Source: Prinia subflava
Lineage: Eukaryota > Chordata > Aves > Passeriformes > Cisticolidae
Reading direction: 5' to 3'
Assembly (NCBI RefSeq): GCF_021018805.1
Contig: NC_086248.1
Span: 26,792,922 to 26,856,921 of the forward strand
DNA length: 64,000 nt
A program made the translations under genes and the position numbers. The notes under the pieces are model-generated. The model did not search any database. It saw only the letters and a program-made list of their open reading frames with translations, and was not told where the DNA came from. Numbering within the stretch: position 1 is the first letter of the stretch; each line of letters opens with the position of its first letter. Positions 40,105-51,038 of the stretch are shown here, in pieces.

Positions 40105-40273
40105 GATTGCCGTATGACAGACGTAGTTCCCTCTTTTAGTTGAAAGCCATTTCCCCTTGTCCTATCATGTGATATTTAAAAAGTCCCTCTGCAGCTTTCT
40201 CACAAGCCCCCTGTATATACTTGAAGGCTTCTATAAGGTTTCCCTGGAGTCTTCTCTTCTCCAGGCTTAACAG
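40105..40273 (-). mobile_element. CR1 LINE fragment, reverse orientation, left part of an LTR-split copy
   Basis: The segments aagtccctctgcagctttct, aggcttctataaggtttccc and tcttctctccaggctta (as cttctcttctccaggctt here) are CR1 reverse-complement signatures. The copy resumes at 40731 after the nested LTR. Confidence 0.85.
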
Positions 40274-40730
40274 TGGTGATTTAAGTTTTAGCTTTCATAT
40301 TTTTCAGATTCTGTGCTGCCTAGGGGTGTAGCTCTGAGCTTCATATTAAGTGTCAGTAAGCTCTCTTTCCAGGGTAGGTAGACAAAACAATCCTTTTCCA
40401 GCTTGAGACAGAGGACAACCATTACAAGCCTCAGGCCCAAAAAATATAAACAATGGAGAACTGAAGAGAGCTACCAAGGAGGATGGAACTTCATAACCTG
40501 AAGCTATAATCGGACAGTTAACCCCAATATGCAAATTGACTAGAACTTACGAAAGTGTGAAACCTTGTGACCAGTCATCTATTTCGTGACTATTTTGGGT
40601 CCATCTTGGATGTAGCCCTGGCCAGGCTCTTGTACTGCCCAAGGTATATCCTTTAATCCTTTTAATAAATACCTACTTTTTTCTTTAACTCTGTCTAGTC
40701 TCTGTTCTAGGTCAGCCTTTGAAGGCATCA
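40274..40730 (+). mobile_element. Solo LTR with 4-bp target duplication, nested in CR1
   Basis: The element is 457 bp, starting TGGTGATTTA and ending AAGGCATCA. It is flanked by acag at 40270-40273 and 40731-40734; a 4-bp duplication is typical of class I (ERV1/gamma-like) elements. It has an AATAAA at 40664-40669, preceded by the phrase ctcttgtactgcccaagg. It splits a CR1 whose two halves join cleanly across the duplication, which independently fixes its ends. It is antisense to EYS. Confidence 0.82.
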
Positions 40731-41245
40731 ACAGCCCCAGCCTTTCTGGCCTGTCTTCATGGGAGACATTTCTTCTCTTCTTTCATGAAGACTCTCCTCT
40801 GGTTTTATTCCAAAGGGCCTGTATTGTTGTTGTGCTGGGACACCTGAGCCGGACACAGTGTTCCAGGTGGAGGCTCACAGGAGCAGAATAGAGAGGGAAA
40901 ATGACCTCTCTCCACCTGCAGGCCAGATTGCTGTTGCTGCAGTCCACAGTATGAGTGGGTTTCTGGGCTGCAAGCACATACTGCCGTGTTAGGTTGACCT
41001 GAGCTTCTTGTCAACCAACAGTTCCAGTTTAGGATTGTCCAGACTCACATGCAAAACCCTGCACTTGGCCTTGCTGAGATTCAGGAGGTTCCCTTGGGTC
41101 CACCTCTCCAATGTGGCAAGGTCCCTCTGGATGGTATCCCTTCCCTCCAGCAAATCAGCTGCACCACACAGCTTGGTGTCATCGGTGAACTTACTGAGGG
41201 TGCACTCGATGTTACTTTCTATGTCGCTGACCTATGAGTTTTTTC
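40731..41245 (-). mobile_element. CR1 LINE fragment, reverse orientation, right part of the LTR-split copy
   Basis: Resumes with ccccagcctttctggcctg and continues ctgagccggacacagtgttc, ccaacagttccagtttagg, cctgcacttggccttgctg, ggcaaggtccctctggatgg and agcttggtgtcatcggtgaa, all reverse-complement CR1 text in order. The 96-residue open frame over 41008-41298 is antisense element sequence. Confidence 0.88.
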
Positions 41246-43399
41246 ATCTTTACTTTCTTATTCTGTTGATGAGAGGGACTGAAAGAACAGCTGCATGATC
41301 AGCTGGCAGCAGGTCAAGGTCACCCCAACACATTTAGAAGAGAAACAAACACTTTTGACTCTCAAAGAGATCTTAAAATTGTTTTCTTAACCTCAAATGA
41401 AGAAAACCAGAAAGTAAAGTCTTAAGAATAATCAAGTCTTTTGATGAAGGCAGTTACAATTTAGTAATCCTAGAATCCTTTCAAATTAAGTAATTTAAAA
41501 TTAACAAAGTTCCACAGTAAAAAGACTTGTATTTTTATTAAAACCATTTTGCAGCAGAGTTGGTGACCCAGACACTTATGGTTTATACTTGAATATAAAA
41601 TAACTTTTTCATGAACATGGAAATTATTTCACTTGAAGCATGTTTGAATCATCTGGGTTATATTTTGACATAAGATTATTCAGATGGCAAGATTTAGAAG
41701 AAGTGATTAACACCTCAGTCATGAAAGCAACCTTCAGGGCAAGAGACTGTAACACATTGTGTTTAATTACTTATTCCTTTTAAAATTTTATCATGAGCAT
41801 CTGAAGTGAAATCAATATCAGTATTTCATAAATTTTTAATATAAAACTCAGTGAAATATTGATATATATTTTTTCTAATTTTATTCTTTACATAACTGTA
41901 GGAGTGCACATTCAGAATGCAATGTCAGACCTTTTTGTATCAATGAAAATATATCTGTACTCCTAGATTATATTTTGCTTCTAGTTTTAATTTGCTGATT
42001 AAATTCCATTTGATTCATAATTCCACAAACAGTCATGAAAGCTCCACTAGTTTCCAGTGTATCTTCAGATTCCCTCACAAAGAACCTTGGTAACCTATCA
42101 AGCCAAAGTAATTGTTACATACCCTTTGATGTCCTTAGATTATGAACAAATTTCCTGTATTTGTAGTAACATTTACAAAATCAAAGGATTCTGGAATCAT
42201 GTAGAGAAAAGAAGTCCCTGAGTAAGATATATTTCAAAGGCTGTCTTAGTGTAAAGAAGGCTATGGAAGTGTGGTGTTTTCGTACTCAAAGCATCTATCC
42301 TCTAGGCACATTAAGTCTCATAGGTGGTACATTATAAAGCAAAATGTTTAGTTGTTTGTTCCTTTAGATTTGAAGTATAAATTCAATGATTATTGTTATA
42401 AGCACTACATTCATTACTCCAGCCAATAAAAATGGCTGTTTAGGCATAACAGGTTTTAGATTCAGTGACTCACAAGGCATCTTCCATTTTATGTTTTTTC
42501 TATCTAACACTCTGGTACGGCCAATGTACAAGCAATAAGTAGTAACACTTGTGATCTTGAGTAAAGAGCTATTCTACTTAGGACTTTCAGCACTGCTTTA
42601 TGAAATCACTTTACTTCTTATTTTGCTCTAGGAAAAAAATAGTTTCTTACATGCCCAGATCACCAAAGTTTTATTCTCCAAAGTATCTGGTGTAAAGATT
42701 TTAACCAGGGTACATTAGTGATATTTAGAGCTTAGGAAGACCTTTGTTGCTGCCAGTGAAATCATGACAGAATACACCTGTGCGTTTTTACTCTGAATAA
42801 TAATCATCTTTTTTAAGAATCTTTGTGATGTGCAAAGCATTAGCTTTTATATCAGCAGTGTGGCTAACAAGCTCTATTTTAGTAGTTAATAAATTATTTC
42901 TAATGTATTTTTTGTTAAAATAATTTAAAAGGAAATAAAATTATGAACAATGTAAAATAAATCCAAAATAGCATAAATTCATGGAAAACTTAATTTTAAG
43001 AGATATATTATATGTAAAATTTTTACAGGCAGCAGAGGAGAGATCAGTGTCTGAAGACTGCATTCTCTAAGACAGCAAATTACATGATGACAAGAAAGAA
43101 ACATTCAGAATACCTAATAAGTTAGTAATTTTAAAATAAGATTTAATAAATAAAATTAAGTATATTAACATAATTTGGCCTAACCAATTCAATGCATTTA
43201 AATTTTTTTTCAGTTTCAATTCATTTATAAGTGTATAATACTTTAATAGTTGATGATTAAAGTTCTCAGTATATTAAAACATTTTTATTAAATTCAGCTG
43301 ATCATTTGGAACAATTCATGCAGTCATCTGTCTTTGAAGGGGCCTGGTCTTTGAAAGAAAAGTTGTTCCTAAATTGCAGCTGATTGGAAAAAAAGAATC

Positions 43400-43424
43400 A
43401 CAAAAAACCCCACAACAAAACCCA
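43400..43424. repeat. Short A/C-only tract
   Basis: Reads acaaaaaaccccacaacaaa and on; another example of the recurrent A/C tracts. Confidence 0.7.
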
Positions 43425-44677
43425 ATACCTTATCCTTTTTGGTTAAATACGTTAGGGGAAAGCACAAAAGTCAAACTGCTTTGTCAATAATGAAGAATCA
43501 AGAAAAAAGGACACCTGCAGATTGCTTGTTCCTTTTCAAATTGAAATCTCCTAAGTGCTTATGTGCAGGTGTCTTGTATTTTATAAATACAACAGGGAAT
43601 TCTTACAGAAACATGTACATAAGGTTTAATACAACTATTTTAACATTTATTCATTAGAAATTACAGCACCACTGCCTAATATACAGAAGTTTCTGTGACA
43701 CTCAAGAAGTACTACTTAGAACACAGGCCAGCTGAAGAAAATATGGCCAGGGGAAGCTTTAAAAGATTTTGGCAGGAAAATTATATATTTTTTCATTTTT
43801 AAATTTTTTTCTGAAATGTCAAGGATAATTTAGAAGAACAGTGCACAAGTGATATGTGGACTAAGATTTGTGGTGAATGGAAGAACAATATACAGCTATA
43901 TAGAAATTCCCAAAACTGTACTTGTTCTTTTTTCTGTGGAGAATTAAATTCTTCTCAATTCAGCGGATGCAAATTGCATCCGTTTTTATCTTGTACTTTA
44001 TGTGGCATTCATCACAGGCTGGAATATATAGGAAAAACATTTTATGTAGAAGAAATGGAGAAATGATTCAACTTGAGGAAACAACCGTAAATATTTCTGC
44101 AGTCATATGATCCCATGTGTTTTCACATTGCTTAAGATGGATCTATCAAAACATTCTGTATAAACTAACTCAGCAGCACACTGAGCATTTAAATAAAAGT
44201 CAACATCATTTTAGAAAAAATTCACTGCACCTCTACCCATTGAATATTTTTCATGATTCTGTAAAAATGTAAAGATGAGCACTAAAAGCAATGGTATCGA
44301 TCCAACGGGTCAAAAAGTCAAGGTGTTTCTATGGTTCTGTGCAAATTCAAATTACAAGGTAGCATTTTATTGTTTGCAAAATTTATTCTGTATCTATGGT
44401 AATAGTTATTCCTTGCTGAATCAAAAAGAATACACATTAATTTTCTTTGTACTATACAATAACTCATTTCAACTGAATGTATGGGTGATGAAAGAAATTA
44501 TAATTCAAGTCTTAATATAAATAATACTGAGCTTCAAAAGAATTAGATAAAATTCTATTTAGGTTAATATTGATTTGTCCTCCAATAAGGAGATTAATTT
44601 TTGTTCTTGCTATAATATTAAAACCATGTAAAATCTGTGAAAGAAGCTTCTTGGTTGTGGTAAAGAGTAGATCCTAC

Positions 44678-44823
44678 CTGTGAATCCAGGTAGACAGAGA
44701 CACCGATAGCCTCCAAGCCTGTTGATGCAGCTTCCTCCATGTAAACAAGGCAAAGTTTCACACTCATTTATGTCCATCTCACACAGAGACCCGTAGTATC
44801 CAGGTGCACAATTACAAATAAAT
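44678..44823 (-). CDS. EYS: EYS internal exon d (146 bp)
   Basis: The first base completes Arg. The exon then encodes FICNCAPGYYGSLC, the end of one EGF. Nearly all of the next calcium-binding-type EGF follows: DINEC, CETLPC (no O-glucose serine), CLHGGSC (O-fucose consensus), INRLGGYRCLC and LPGFTG. The sixth cysteine comes from exon e. The acceptor is TTTTCTAAAG, with purines just before the AG but a usable pyrimidine stretch upstream. The donor is CACAG|GTAGGA. Phases are 2 in and 1 out. It matches human RFFCNC to GYTG in order. Only 579 nt of intron separates it from exon c, and that intron contains a 32-nt A run on the plus strand. Confidence 0.92.
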
Positions 44824-45184
44824 CTTTAGAAAAGGGAAAATCAGGTATGTCAGTGGAAGTAACAATGGGGTCTATTGCAATATTTTAAAGCCATATGTAT
44901 GATCTCCCGATGCCAAGCTGGTGTACCTAATCCTCATTCATATTAAAATAATGAACAGAGTTTTCTCATTTCCATGTTTCTGAAGCGAAGAGGGTGATTT
45001 AATTTTTGTTAAATTAATTGAAAATTTTGGTACAGTAATTTTAACTCCAGGTATAGGAATGACTTAGGGGCTAATGATCTTCTGGCACAAGTCTCTGTAT
45101 AACTTGCAAAGCGCTGTTGAACAAACATGGGGTTTGTAGCAATATAACTAAAGATCAAATTTCTTCTATTGCAGTCTTTTTTCC

Positions 45185-45219
<35 letters not shown>

Positions 45220-45402
45220 AGGAAAAGAACAAGTTTTGCAGAAGACATTTTCCCTTCTATCTTCCTTTAAGGTCACATAAGAAATAAAAATTTAGTCAGT
45301 AACATTTTCTTACTCCATTTTAACTTGTATGGTGAAAGTCCCATCCAAACAATGAATTAACATAAGGAAGTCAGAGAAACGTTATATTTTGTAATAACTA
45401 AC
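44824..45402 (-). other. EYS: EYS intron c-d (579 bp)
   Basis: A short intron. Its only notable content is the run of 32 A on the plus strand at 45186-45217 (a U run in the transcript, about 360 nt before the exon d acceptor). Confidence 0.85.
45186..45217. repeat. Poly(A) run of 32 nt
   Basis: An uninterrupted A run on the plus strand, counted from the sequence, inside the 579-nt intron between EYS exons c and d. No recognisable retroposon precedes it. Confidence 0.9.
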
Positions 45403-45510
45403 CTGTTTATGAGATCCAGGCAAGTTCCATTGTTCTTACATGGTCTTGATAAGCATTCATTAATCTCCACTTCACACAGGGTCCCAGTAAAGCCATGTTG
45501 GCAGGAGCAC
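45403..45510 (-). CDS. EYS: EYS internal exon c (108 bp, frame-preserving)
   Basis: The first base completes Arg from exon b. The exon ends that EGF ([12 protein letters not shown]) and begins the next calcium-binding-type EGF, with EINEC, CLSRPC (O-glucose consensus), CKNNGTC (O-fucose consensus and an N-G-T sequon) and LDLINR. It is cut again in an Arg codon before the fourth cysteine. The acceptor is TTTTTGCTAG and the donor is ACAG|GTTAGT. The phase is 2 at both ends and the length is 36 codons, so this is the only exon in the window whose skipping would leave the frame intact; the loss would be about one EGF equivalent. [13 protein letters not shown] is nearly identical to human EYS as I remember it, which supports orthology. 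Confidence 0.93.
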
Positions 45511-45924
45511 CTAGCAAAAAGGATGTCACTACATTACTTTTTTCATCATTATGAAGATTATTGAAAATATGGCAGATGTTGAGAGGTATTAATTAAATGG
45601 TACCAAAATCATGTTTGCTTTTCACTGGTAATTGCAAAGGGCAGTACTTGAACAAGCACCAAAAATTACAGTATCTGAAGCCCAGTAAATAAGACTTTTG
45701 TTATCATTTGCTGAAGGCCACAGGCTTTGTGCTGATTCCACTGTACAAGGGCTTATTTAGAACATGCTTAGAGCTGCTTTTCACTTGTTTTGACACCTGT
45801 CCTGCAGCCAACTGACTGATGCCTGTCATGCTATAGCTTCAGCTCTGGAATAGCATCTATGGCGAGGGTGTGAGACACTGAGATGACCATGATGTTACAA
45901 ATAATAGCCTTTTATGTTCCACTT

Positions 45925-46190
45925 CTGAAGGATGGGATGGCATCCAGAGGGACCTGGACAACCTTGAGCAGTAGGTCCTTGGGAATTACATGAGATTTAA
46001 CAAGACCAAATGTGGGGTGCTGCACCTGGTCAAAGCAACCCTGATATCAACACAGGCTGGGGGATGAACAGATTGAGAGCAGCCCTGCTGAGAAGGACTT
46101 AGGGGTGCTGGTGAGTGTGAGGCTCTAAGAGGGCCTGAGATTGAAGATGAGAAAAAACACATTGTGAATATCATAGTTCTCCTGACAAAG
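45925..46190 (+). mobile_element. CR1 LINE fragment, plus orientation
   Basis: The phrases ggatggcatccagagggacc, tggacaaccttgagcagt, accaaatgtggggtgctgc and gagaaggacttaggggtgct are in CR1 order. It lacks both ends. Confidence 0.86.
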
Positions 46191-46542
46191 ACTTCCAGAT
46201 GCCAGTGACTTGCAGTAAGACTGTCAGTTCTTTAGGAAGAACAAAATCACTGATCACTGGATGGACACAGACATTGTGAGGGTAATCATAATAAAAGATA
46301 TATAATTTTAAGATTTCTTATAAGACAGCTATAGCTACATTCTTAATGAAGTTTTCCTATTAATTTTAACTCAAATTGTTTGTACTATGTAACTGGACTA
46401 ACAACAACACTGCTTTTTGAATGAGATCTTTAGGATTTCAACTAGCCCAACAATAAATTATTGGGGTCATACTTAGAGTGTTTATGTGTTCTTTTTGCAC
46501 ATAAGAAGATTTAGACTATAATGTAACTGTCAAACACATTAC

Positions 46543-46577
46543 AACCCCCCCTCTCTCCCCGCCCCCCCCCCCCACCA
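46543..46577 (-). repeat. C-rich tract; G-run cluster on the EYS strand
   Basis: On the plus strand there are seven C, then ctctcccc-type text, a G, then twelve C. On the EYS transcript strand this is G12, C, G4, a short AG spacer and G7, which could form a G-quadruplex. It starts about 113 nt past the weak exon b donor. Confidence 0.8.
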
Positions 46578-46689
46578 TCTCCCTTCCTTCACTGAAGGTC
46601 AACAAACATTAGATGGGCAAAGCACCAAAGGAAAAGCTAGATGATAAAAATCTATGTATCATATTTGTCAGTCAAGTAATTTTCCTGAC

Positions 46690-46786
46690 CTGTAGTGGTT
46701 GACCCCATCCACACAGAGACCTCCATTCTGGCATGGATGGGAGATGCACTCATCACTGTTAACTTCGCAGTAAGTACCCTCAAATC
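46690..46786 (-). CDS. EYS: EYS internal exon b (97 bp): EGF junction
   Basis: The first two bases complete a Gly codon begun in exon a. The exon then finishes that EGF (FEGTYC) and starts a calcium-binding-type EGF, with NSDEC, CISHPC (an O-glucose consensus), CQNGGLC and VDGVNHYR. It stops two bases into the Arg codon just before the fourth cysteine. The acceptor is GTTTCAG. The donor is CAG|GTCAGG, which has C at +3 and is weaker than its neighbours. The length is not a multiple of three, so skipping this exon alone would shift the frame. The human counterpart, by memory, is the EGF that begins VKDC. A C-rich tract (G-rich on the transcript) starts about 113 nt into the downstream intron. 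Confidence 0.92.
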
Positions 46787-48630
46787 CTGAAACACAGATT
46801 TCATTAACTGTGAATGAATAAATACTACTTGATGTGAATAAAAGGGTCACAGATTATCACGGAGGTTTGGCTATCTGAGCCCAGGACTAACTCAGACAAT
46901 GAAAGTGGCTGACCTCAGCTGCACTCAAAGCTTTTTAAGAAAAGCCTGAAAGAAGCATCAGCAATGACTACCTCATTGGAGCATTTAAGCTGAAGATCAT
47001 TGCCCTTAGTATCTGACTGAGTTGTGTTGAAGCCATGGCCAATGCCTAGCTGTGTAGTATGCTGACTTTGGCCTACAGACAGGTTCCCTGGCTTGACCTT
47101 GAATCTGCTCCATTCCCTGTCGCCTTGACTAGCGGAACAGCATCCTCTTCTCTTCCTGGACACAGCCACTGGAGCTACTTTGCCTGCTTCATTCATATAC
47201 TGTCAGACTTCTCTCTGACCTTTGCTTCTGAAGGAGCCAGCCCCTACTGCTCACTGACTCTAACATCTGGACTACAAGTAGAAGTAACCCTGAAAGAACT
47301 TCCTCCAAATATTTTTGTTCCTTAGCTTCAGCAACTAAATTTCCAGACAGTATATGAAGTCCCAGTCTTTAATGCACCAAAGAGAACAGATTTGGATAGA
47401 GCACCTGGATAAATATACTGGGGAAATGTAACGCATTTTAAAGGATTAAAAAAGTTTTCTTGGAGAGTGTGGGACAAAATAAGAATCTAAATGCTAATTC
47501 AGTAATTAATAGAGAGAGTAGTGGAAGTTAGAGGACCACATTTATTCAAAGCAGTCAGTAGCTGGGAAAGAAAAGCCTAACTGGTTTTTACATTTAATGG
47601 AATAAATGAAGAAAAAAATGTGATTAAGGTCTTATCGGCACAGTACATCACTTATAAAATGCATTTGCCTGTGTAAATGTTCCACAATATGTACTAAAAT
47701 GAAATAAGACACTTAAGTGTCTTAAGTGATATATGAACCCTGTTTCTGCTCTTAGACAGCATACTACATCTTATAACATTTGCATAAATAGGTGTCCTGC
47801 TAAATGAATACTTCTGTTAAAATTCTATACGTATGGTGGAGAAACTATGGCAACTTAGTTGAATTTCATACAAATTTGATTTGTTTTCAACTGATGGAGA
47901 AATGAAATCATTGCAATGAGCAAACTATTTGCATTCTATGACTAATATGGGAGTTCTGATTGCAGGTTGCCTAAAGAACCATTATTAGAGTTCATCAAAG
48001 TGATTTTGAACATCACTTAGATAAAAATTAAATTGAAACAACTTTAAATATAGCTATTGAAATTCAATATATATTGCTATAAATATGGCAAAGGTTCTAC
48101 TGGATTCCTTATTAAAACAATGATGAAAATTTGATATTAATACTTTTTTAGGTACCTGAATAAGAATAATAATTTCTTTTTTGTTATATTATGTATTTGT
48201 GGTTTTCAAAGTACTTAATGAAGGTGGGAAAATCATGAAAGACCACTGTTAGAATAGTATGGCTTATTTTTATGATGAGAAAAACATGGCTGGAATAAAT
48301 GTCTTGGTCAGAGTTGCAGAGAAAGCTGTAGAAAGAAATCTCTGCTGATACTCCAATATATGATCTAAATGGGAGTCCACATCAAAGCAGTTGGTATTTT
48401 CTTCTTATCAGGATAATTTCTGTTCAATAACTTTTGTGCCTGACTGAAATGAGCTCTTAATAACTGCTGAAGGTTTCACAGCAATGTTACTATAAAGCTG
48501 GAAAAATAAAGCCTGGAACATTTCTCAAACTAGCCTTTCAATAATAGTCACACTGTTATGATGTTAGTTTTTTTTTCAGAAATCTCTTGAGCATGAAGGA
48601 TACCCTCATTTATTTCCTATTTGTATGTGT

Positions 48631-48743
48631 CACCAAAAAAACCCAACAAAAACCAAAACCAAATCAAAATAAAAAAGGCCAAAACAAACCCACCCCCCAA
48701 AAAAAAACCCCAAAAACCCCCAAAAAACCAATCCCACCAAAAC
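48631..48743. repeat. A/C-only low-complexity tract
   Basis: About 110 nt with almost no G or T (caccaaaaaaacccaacaaa and similar, then repeats of aaaaaccccc). Confidence 0.85.
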
Positions 48744-50992
48744 ACTGTAAAAGAATTGCCACAATAGAAAGAAAAATTGTCTCAGTGTACTGTTTTGAAG
48801 TATCTCCCTTGGCACAAGCAAATTTGTATTATGAATATTTTATTTTATATAGTTTATTATGTGCAAATGGGCCTAAACCAGAGTAAACCATCCAAATACT
48901 TTTTTTATTTGTTGCACGTGCAATCTGAATCTTAATGCTGCTGAACCTTCATCTATCCCTGCCTGTAGTTTGATTAAAGAAAAAATAAAGGTAGAAGAAC
49001 AGTAAGTTAGTACAGCACAGACCAGGTACTAGGTTATGTGAGTAGGCAGAAGTCACTGACACACAAAATATTCAGTAGGTGTTTGATACATGCCATTCAG
49101 TGCCACTGAGTAAGAGAAGATAAGATGACAACATGTTTCTCTAACTCTAGTTTATTAAGAAATTGGAGGGCATGGTGAGGACTATTTGTAGTCAAAATCC
49201 TTGTCTATAATTTCTCATTTATTTGTAATGTTTGAAATTTCTAAAATTAAATTTGATTACTGAGTGGAGGGGTGTCAATGGGCAGGGAACATGGAACTTC
49301 ACTGAAAAGGACACACTGAAGGTAACCCAATGTAACATTATAAATAGCTCACAGATATATAGATATATTTTAGCTTTATAATGCTATCACAGAAGAGTTA
49401 TGAAGATAACAAAGCAAAACTGAAAAAAAATTAGGAGTTTTTTATACAAAATAACTTCTTACTTTTTGTGATGTTATGGAATATTTAAGCAAGAATCTTA
49501 AAAAAATCCACAGTTATCAGATTAGAATATATAAAATGGAAAATGGAGGCATTGCTCATTCTACTTTTGCCAGTCATCCTCTCTGGTTATGGATGTTTTA
49601 TGGTCTTTTTGAAGTAAATAGAGCAGATGTGAATATACAAAACATTATTTAAATGCATTTTTTGAATGCAGTAGTGCATCTTTTTCCAGCTATTTTCTAG
49701 ATATAGCAATATATCAATACCTTGAAAAGACATAAAATAAGTAAACATATAGCAGGCATTAGACTTTAGCTATTTTTCCTACAAATGGAGAAAAAATACA
49801 TTTTCATCACAATTTTTTACTGTCTATCTACTATATTATGAAATGAGCAATCTGAGTATTCAATTTACTATGTTTTCTTATGCTTACTGACAAATTATCT
49901 CAAACCCTTTTTATTAAAGAAGTAATTATGTTTTCATAATGACATGTACTATTAAAAATTGCAGACAACTACTTAGATGATATTTGGGTCTGTGATGAAA
50001 ACTTGTGAACTAATGCAGTAACTTTTTCCAAGGAATTTTTATTATTTCTAGCAATTTTGCAGTAGAATCAATGAAAGCCTGCTTTCAATTAAAATGTTCA
50101 CTCAGAAACACACAAATCTGCTTAAAAGGTTCCCAAAATATTATTACATTAATTTTTTTGCATGTCTGTCCTCTATTATCAAGCTTTTATAACATATGTC
50201 TCAATAAAATGATATGACAATAAGCCAATTTTAATTCAGCCCTTAAATATGTTTTCAGAGTAAATTACAGAAGGAAAACAGTGAAACATGCACATCACTT
50301 GTACAAATAGGAGAGGTCAAACTTCAAAATATATACACTGCAGATATTAATAAAATACTTATTTTTAGGAATATTCTTGATCAGGTACCAATTCTATTAC
50401 CTCTTAATTCAAAAGACTAGATAAAACTCTCATACCTAAGTGGAACTGGTTTAAAGAATTGGTAGTTTATTTGCATTGAAGATGAGATTCCTCATGAGTC
50501 TGACATATAAGGACTCTTGCATTTTACATGATAGTCATACACAATTTAAAGGGCCCTTTAATACATTAGGTAATTTCATATAAGCTACAACTACTGCCAC
50601 ACATATCTTTGATCTTCTGGGATACTTAAACTAAAATTTATGTGGGGATACAATTTTTTAGAGAAATGCATACTTGTTTCCAAATTATTTCATATGTTTT
50701 AAGAAGAAATAAAAAAGACAATGAGGGGAACTGCTCTAAAATGTTTATTATGTCAAATATATCACTGTATAAACTCGTATGTAAATCATGACATTACCAA
50801 TGTGATTACCTGATAACAGGCTTGCTACTGTAAAATGGTTTTTGTCAAACATATTTTACTGTATTTTTTATGTCACATGAGAAAAATTGAATGTGTAAAC
50901 ATAATCTCATAAGTATTGCTGGTATCCACATATTTTTTTAATAATCAAATTGATACAAAAATTAGTTTAAAACATTTATTTGAATATATTTA

Positions 50993-51038
50993 AATACATA
51001 TAGATATATTCAGTGTATTGAATACATATAGATATATT
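50993..51038. repeat. 18-bp direct repeat
   Basis: The unit aatacatatagatatatt occurs at 50993-51010 and again at 51021-51038. Confidence 0.85.

Larger units (their letters stand above)
27295..44677 (-). other. EYS: EYS intron d-e (about 17.4 kb)
   Basis: This is the largest complete intron in the window. It holds the three best-defined solo LTRs (27689-28264, 38172-38760, 40274-40730) and CR1 fragments at about 28960-29285, 33848-34316, 36600-37497, 37505-37800 and 40105-41245. A GC-rich patch lies at about 30.94-31.23 kb. Short ATT-rich runs lie near 31.98-32.05 and 34.68 kb, and a T/G tract near 35.26-35.33 kb. About 41.3-44.6 kb is AT-rich with nothing recognised. Confidence 0.8.
45511..46689 (-). 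other. EYS: EYS intron b-c (1,179 bp)
   Basis: It contains a plus-strand CR1 fragment at about 45925-46190 and a C-rich tract at 46543-46577 that is a G-run cluster on the transcript strand. The donor is GTCAGG and the acceptor is TTTTTGCTAG. Confidence 0.85.

Noticed and set aside
40783..41298. Frames of 62-96 residues on both strands
   Set aside because: They are CR1 sequence read in sense or antisense.
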